Part shown: positions 59,401-64,000 of the stretch, in pieces
Layout: each line of letters opens with the position of its first letter
Numbering within the stretch: the first letter of the stretch is position 1
Assembly: GCA_963575645.1 (NCBI GenBank)
Contig: OY754470.1
Location: 48,329,201 to 48,393,200, forward strand
Source of the DNA: Xanthostigma xanthostigma
Lineage: Eukaryota > Arthropoda > Insecta > Raphidioptera > Raphidiidae
Direction of reading: 5' to 3'
DNA length: 64,000 nt
Translations under genes and position numbers: made by a program
Notes under the pieces: model-generated
Databases searched by the model: none
What the model was told of the DNA's origin: nothing
Seen by the model: the letters and a program-made list of their open reading frames with translations, nothing else

Positions 59401-62400
59401 GCGGCCCGGCGTCTGAACTAAACAGCTTTGAGCAAACTCTACCAGATTTGCTTCTGAACTAATAGCTTTGAGCGAATTCTATCAGATGTCGTTACTTGGC
59501 ACTAAGACAGTTTTTTTTTGTTTGCTTCTGAACTAAGTAACAGTTTTGAGTACATTCTATGAGATGTCGCTACATGTTACTAAAACAGTTTATTTTTACA
59601 AGACACCGTAAATGTGTTTTTGTATTAAATAATTATTAATGAAAAGACATTTCTGAAATACAAAATTGTTCAAAAATAATATTTCTAAAATTAACTTACT
59701 TTGTAGTTTCATACAACTGTCTGGCCCTCTCGACGACCTCTTCAAAAGTTGTGCCACTGTACATCTAAAACAAACAAAACTGTGTATTTTACACTACACA
59801 CTATAGACTTATACAATATCAATAACAAGTAATAAAGTGTTATTATAAAAATTTACAATCCTTTTTTGGCATGTGCCAATGATATGAAAGGAATGTGTTA
59901 TTTAATATTTATGTTTCAAAGATCAGGAAAATATGAATTAAGTCTGAACTTTAAAAAACTCTTTCTTAGTGGATGTTTTCGTTATAGAAGAAATGTGTCC
60001 GCCAAATTTCTGCTACAGCAACTAGCTTCCTCACTTCATTCACTTTAAGGTTTCGTATAACTGTTAAAATAAATACAGTGGGCAACGTGTTTTAAATACG
60101 AACTTTATTGATGTTTTATTGTATGAGATCTCGAAAATTAACTGTTGTGCAAAAAAAATTTAAGGACATTTATGTAGTAAATTTGACGGGCTATAATTTT
60201 GATATCTGCCAATTTCTCGAAAAATTGACAGTTTCCACGAGAATTTTTATTTTACCTTTTTTCGCGCCATTAAAAAAAGTAAGGTGGCTTTATCGATGCG
60301 GAGATTTGGAGAGTTTGCTTAAAATATTAAAATAAAAGATACACAAATCCAGTATAGTGTTTTTTCAGTCAAAATCTTATTTTACTGAACTTTAATTCGG
60401 GAACGAATGAAAAGTATATACTTTAGCCATTTTTGGGTTTGACGAATGACGACATATCTCGTGATGAAATCGGACTATACGCTGGAGCTTCAAGAAAATA
60501 TAGAAAACATCGCCGACAAAAAGACATGGTTTCAGGTGCTGTACATGTCCGAAATTACACACGTCTTCTAGTCACGGTAGTCGGAAGGTACAAATCGTTT
60601 TTAAACAAAAAGAAAATTCTGCCAGCCTTGTTATGTACAAACACATAACATTGTATATAGGTACATATGCGTTTCGTATGTGTATAGGTGACACATGTCC
60701 TTATATACTAACTACTTTAACCAAAATATATACAAGGTATGTAAGCCGGAATCACAACAGTAGAAGCTTCACAACATTGTACCAGCTTATATTTGAGCTT
60801 ACATAGATAACGCACATGCTCAGGTATACAGTGTGTATGAGAAAATCGCCCTATTATATTGGCTACCATTGATAATACGGGTACTCGGTTAGTCTTTGTA
60901 CGGGTACTAAATTGATGAGAATGATTAAAGTAGATACCCGCATGAAGAGTCATTTTTTTTACAAGATTAATTGTTATATTCTAAGAAGAGAAATTATTCC
61001 TCATTGTTGTAAACAATAAATAATCTTATTTAATTTTTTTTTAAACTAGTATAGATATTTGGACATATTTTTGGAAGAGAAATAATTTTTTTGGTAGTAA
61101 AAAATTAAGAAATAAACTTGATTATGACAAAGTGATTTTTTTATAAAATTATGGATGTTTTCCCATATTTTAGGAAGAGGGATAGTTCTTTGTAGTAGAA
61201 AAGTAAGAAATAATCTTGATCTGGTCAAAACAAAAATAAATCGGGATTACTTCTTAATTTTTTATTGTAAAGAAGAATTATTTTCGTTAGGTACTAAAAT
61301 ATTTTAAGAAAAACATTTCTCTTTTTAAAATTTCTAGAGTAACAACCAATTTAAAAAAAATGGTACTATCTACTTTATCATGCATTGTCGTGACGTTCTT
61401 CAAACATTCATGGATAATCTTCTGACCGGTTAAACTGTCTACAAACAGTCGAGTTCTACTGTAACTGCACAAGGTTTTTTCATTGAAATAATATTATAAC
61501 GACCCTCGTATTCGTATAGGTCTGATTCACGATGGCTCTACATTATTTGACGAACAAGCTAACGACGACGATGTGCGAGGTTTGAAAATAGATTATGTGG
61601 CCATTCATAGTGTGTCAACATACGCCGAGTCTTTCATACTGTATTGAATTTACAAACATCCGTCGCACGGTAAATAAATACACAAGATATTTTTTGCATT
61701 GAAAGTGGTAATCTATATAATATGTTGAGATAAGCGAATTATTTCTGCTACTGACGTTGAAACACTATATTCATTTTTAAAAGATTTTATTTAACTTCAC
61801 GTTCCGTATACCTATTTATTTATTTCTTTATTTGTATGTTTCAAATCTTGCGACTAATTTTTCACTGACGATTTAATATTATGGTAAAAATACCTCCTCC
61901 GTCCGGCTTCGTCTGGGTGCAAATCGCACTTTTAAATTCCGGTTAACCGATTAGGATTAAATTTTGCACACGTGTGTAGGTTCGATGACGATACAATATT
62001 ATGGTAATTAGCTGACCATAAATGGGTAAAAAACTCTTTTAAGTAAAACGGTTTTATTGTAAAATCGATGATTTATTAAAAGCACGAAAATATTTATGGA
62101 TAATAATCAATTTGGAGCTTTGATTAGACATTTAGTAATATTATGTTCAAAAAAGGCAGTCGAATCTCAAACAAATGAGAGTTTTCTACTAAATGCACTC
62201 CACAGTTTTTTATTTTATTCTGATTAAAGCTCCGGATTGTTGACCAATAATTATTTTCTAGCATTTTTTAAATCATCGATTATGCAATAAAACCGGAAAA
62301 TATGTTTTACCTATTTTATTAATTCTATAACCAAATATCCTTCACTGCATGTTCATAAATACCCAAGAAATTAAAAATTAGGCTGCTAGATTATTTCATT

Positions 62401-62734
62401 TCAACAAAACTGCAGACCGAATGGAACTCAATTAGAATTATTCAATAAATAAAATTATAGACCAATTATCTGGCAAAAAATCCGGACCGAAACGTCAATG
62501 TATTAATTATTATTTTTTGTTAATATATTTGTCTGAAAAATTGGTCGATAATTTTATTTATTGAGGAACTTAATTATAATTTAGATAACAATATTCGTAA
62601 CATAGCATGTAGCTGAACTGTGTTCTTTATACACATATCACGACCGATGTTTTTTGACGCGTGCATCATTTACAAACTTCTACCTGAGCGTCTGTAAGCT
62701 CTTTGAAGGATTTGGTCATGTTTTGCCCATACAT
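53388..62734 (-). CDS. Unrecognised small protein of 82 residues in four short exons
   Basis: Exons: 62734-62684, 59764-59700, 54977-54920 and 53462-53388. Each has clean GT-AG ends and the phases join (0, then two bases plus one base, then 0). The joined protein starts MYGQNMTKSFKELTDAQ, continues MYSGTTFEEVVERARQLYET, then FPEDQESTEFDLFNEILEY, and ends KSDAESIWDYEEYF. It is acidic toward the C-terminus, with a helical FEEVVERARQLYE segment and no signal peptide or membrane span. Met6 has the better start context (aaacATGa), giving 77 residues as an alternative. An in-frame stop lies upstream of the first ATG within the exon region; an upstream acceptor making this an internal exon cannot be excluded. 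I do not recognise the family. AATAAA at 53335-53330 follows the stop. Confidence 0.6.
53689..53910 (-). mobile_element. Helitron, 5' terminus interrupted by a large palindrome
   Basis: CTAG at 53689-53692 and the usual body, then cctctttataata just before the palindrome. The rest of the 5' end (taatattatagtatagattt) resumes after it at about 54802. Confidence 0.6.
53911..54802. mobile_element. Near-perfect palindromic element, arms about 430 bp
   Basis: CAATCAATCTGGC / GCCAGATTGACTG ends with TA on both sides. The left arm runs to about 54360 and the right arm mirrors it back. Mirror-image ORFs on the two strands (both reading FHFFALKFSFFSYDSNGKIV) are a by-product of the symmetry. Confidence 0.8.
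54920..54977 (-). CDS. Small gene, exon 3
   Basis: Acceptor taccaggttag with one base completing the Lys codon, donor TAT|gtaact. It encodes FPEDQESTEFDLFNEILEY. An alternative acceptor six bases upstream would not match the incoming phase. Confidence 0.62.
55287..55440. mobile_element. Palindromic element with GAAACGTC core
   Basis: Inverted arms cttggtttccgggcttgtat and complement; core at 55351-55385. It lies between exons 2 and 3 of the small gene. Confidence 0.5.
55998..56524 (-). mobile_element. hAT MITE, same family as 10403
   Basis: Inverted ends CAGTGCCGGAATAA / TTAATCCGGCACTG and exact duplication tctctggg on both sides. It shares the 'gggccccatctctaat' and 'gcatc/ccctaagca' segments with the shorter copy. 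It lies in an intron of the small gene. Confidence 0.83.
57383..57850. mobile_element. Foldback MITE
   Basis: The outer ends CGAGCACCAAGGCAA / TTGTCTTGGTGCTCG enclose an inner near-perfect palindrome centred near 57545 (gttgtgcccgactaattaaa and its complement). Confidence 0.65.
58213..58811 (-). repeat. Same family, rearranged copy F
   Basis: Both ends present, middle replaced by unrelated AT-rich sequence. Confidence 0.6.
59337..59480 (-). mobile_element. Helitron-like 3' portion
   Basis: CTAG at 59337-59340 with the cacccgggtg hairpin; the body matches the reverse complement of 5395-5596. It is in intron 2 of the small gene, about 220 bp from exon 2. Confidence 0.5.
59700..59764 (-). CDS. 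Small gene, exon 2
   Basis: Acceptor tgttttag, donor AA|gtaagtt (close to consensus). It encodes MYSGTTFEEVVERARQLYET plus Thr and two bases of a Lys codon. The GC-richer, codon-like composition stands out from the AT-rich flanks. Confidence 0.7.
59765..62683. other. Intron 1 of the small gene; no other gene confirmed
   Basis: Mostly AT-rich. A frame at 61508-61641 (RIGLIHDGSTLFDEQAND...) looks codon-like but lacks a good acceptor. The ORFs at 60108-60648 have no recognised domain. Confidence 0.4.
62440..62570. mobile_element. Penelope-like terminal fragment with inverted flanks
   Basis: tccggaccGAAACGTC and the same tail as at 50589. 'tcaataaataaaattat' occurs inverted on the other side. 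Confidence 0.45.
62684..62734 (-). CDS. Small gene, exon 1 (coding part)
   Basis: 17 codons ending at CAG|gtagaa. The open frame extends upstream to an in-frame TGA at about 62775, so this is either a first coding exon with 5' UTR or the end of an internal exon. Confidence 0.5.
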
Positions 62735-63051
62735 TCGGCAAACTACACGCACTGTCAACGCTTGTCTAGTTCACGGACTTTCAAGCTGAGCAGAGGGAGT
62801 ACTACAATTTTAGAAATGTGTAAAGCCGTAAATTTGATCTATGTACAGATCTACTTTTATTAGGTACTGTGGTAACGATACTACATACTGTATAATTATG
62901 CATATATATGCTCGATTATGGTTGCATATATACAAAATTTATATAAGTATACATTCCAAAATACTCCACACGCTGCTTCGTTGGTTGTTCACAGACGTGA
63001 CGATAAGAAAATAATACTAGTTCACTAATAAAACGAATGATCATAATTATG

Positions 63052-63080
63052 ATAATAATAATAATAATAATAATAATAAA
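63052..63080 (+). repeat. (ATA)n microsatellite
   Basis: About nine trinucleotide units. Confidence 0.85.
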
Positions 63081-63087
63081 CTTATGT

Positions 63088-63532
63088 AGTGTGTAAACTC
63101 TATATAGCTAACTCAAGGCACTGTGCTCTTTGTGGCGTTATTGAGAGTTGTCGTTAAAAGGGAGAGAAGAAATAATCCATTAATATTTTTTTTACTGTAA
63201 TTTGTATTTACTCATAATATATAAAATTTACAACTGATCAAAAACATCCATACTTTTACAAATTACAGTTGAGCTAAACATATGAAAGATAATCCCAACA
63301 AACAAAATAACGAATTTCTTAGAATCTTCGGTACGTATGATGCCGCCAACAAAGCAACAAAATAACAAACAAGTACTGTTTATTGCTTAATGATGACGTA
63401 TTGTTGTCGTTATTTAGAGTGGGTGTGTCGTTATTTAGAGTGTATCATTGTATGAGCAATAAGGTAAGCAATTTCAACTTTTTAGAGTTTGTCGTTATAT
63501 CGAGTGACGTTAAATAAAGTTTACACTGTATT
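63088..63532. mobile_element. pogo/Tigger-like remnant
   Basis: gtgtgtaaactctatata / aaataaagtttacact ends and repeated 'tcgttatttagagtg' blocks resemble the termini of pogo-type elements. No frame. Confidence 0.4.
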
Positions 63533-64000
63533 TTAAAAACTAACAGAACTTGGAAAAAAGTTTGCCAAAAACAATTTTGAATTTCGTAGTAGAAAACTCA
63601 TCAACACGAGGTAAAGCTCATATATTGTGTAAATCCATACATTATATTACAGGATTTTTGTGGTGTTATGTGAACTACTGATAATCACGTTTTCAGCAGA
63701 TGAAACATATAAGGACACTTAAAGCGGAAGGAAGGATACGTAAGGAATACTGAAAGCGCTACCTCTATTGTGTGTACATTTTACATGATACTTCCTACTG
63801 CTACATACATACACACATGCATACATACTGCAACCCTACATAGATTAAGTACGGATGCAGAGAGGACGATCTAAAAGTAAGTGTCTACAAACGTTTATAT
63901 TAGCAATATCCAAAGAATTGTATCGAAAATTGTTAATTAAAACAAATAAATTTTTGGAACGAAGTTCCTTATGGGACGTTATAGATATGAATGGAGAGGG

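Noticed and set aside
60433..60648. 71-residue frame (GLTNDDISRDEIGLYAGASR)
   Set aside because: Looks somewhat codon-like, but no homology is recalled, no splice sites fit, and it is on the opposite strand within an intron of the small gene; kept as unproven.
63855..63876. ATG followed by seven codons and a donor (MQRGRSK|gtaagt)
   Set aside because: Could be a first coding exon of a gene beyond the window, but 22 bases and one donor are too little evidence.
1..64000. CRISPR arrays, bacterial operons or endogenous viral genes
   Set aside because: No regularly spaced short repeats with unique spacers, no operon-like gene packing, and no viral protein motifs on either strand.

Overview
This is an AT-rich (roughly one third G+C by eye) stretch of insect nuclear chromosome: widely spaced genes split into short exons with GT-AG introns, and a very dense population of short DNA transposons. 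The repeat repertoire (Helitron ends of the TCTATACTAATATTATAAAG type, a repeat with an 'aaccgacttcaaa' end, many hAT and PIF/Harbinger miniature elements) recalls Lepidoptera, but the order is not settled by anything in the window. No bacterial, viral or CRISPR feature was seen.

Three genes can be supported. (1) Plus strand, 9347-12553: the last coding exons of a Pro/Gln-rich protein with WPP motifs, possibly a muscle Z-disc protein of the Zasp66/PDZ-LIM type. Its 3' end has two reading options that are phase-compatible: reading on to a stop at 11213 with a nearby AATAAA, or splicing at 11172 into a last exon at 12312-12553. (2) Minus strand, 28992-19317: a complete nine-exon gene for a HERC4-type E3 ubiquitin ligase of 1042 residues (RCC1-like propeller followed by a HECT domain with its catalytic Cys). 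All exon phases join without a break. (3) Minus strand, about 62734-53388: a split small gene of four short exons whose phases join to an 82-residue acidic protein that I do not recognise, with its own polyadenylation signal. Single-ORF scanning misses it.

Layout: 1-9.3 kb is probably intron or upstream flank of gene 1, full of nested elements (a Penelope-like palindrome at 3.6 kb, a Harbinger element with a transposase N-terminal fragment at 4.1-4.8 kb, hAT and TA-flanked elements at 7.4-9.2 kb). 9.3-12.9 kb is gene 1, with a 678-bp near-perfect foldback in its last intron. 12.9-19.3 kb is intergenic repeats. 19.3-29.0 kb is HERC4, with at least six transposon insertions in its introns. 29-53 kb is gene-poor and holds hAT, Harbinger, Helitron and unclassified elements, a GC-rich 73-bp tandem repeat, and a decayed tRNA-Lys-like sequence with a GUU anticodon. 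53.4-62.8 kb is the small gene, whose introns hold a 900-bp palindrome nested in a Helitron, an hAT element and others. The last kilobase holds a pogo/Tigger-like remnant.

The most unusual theme is a set of palindromic elements at 3.6, 14.1, 46.3, 52.4 and 55.3 kb, plus single copies at 30.5, 37.2 and 50.6 kb. They carry a hammerhead-ribozyme-like core (CTGANGA, short stem-loop, GAAAC) and, where I could check, are flanked by 12-14-bp direct repeats. These fit remnants of Penelope-like retroelements, known to carry hammerhead motifs; catalytic competence is untested.
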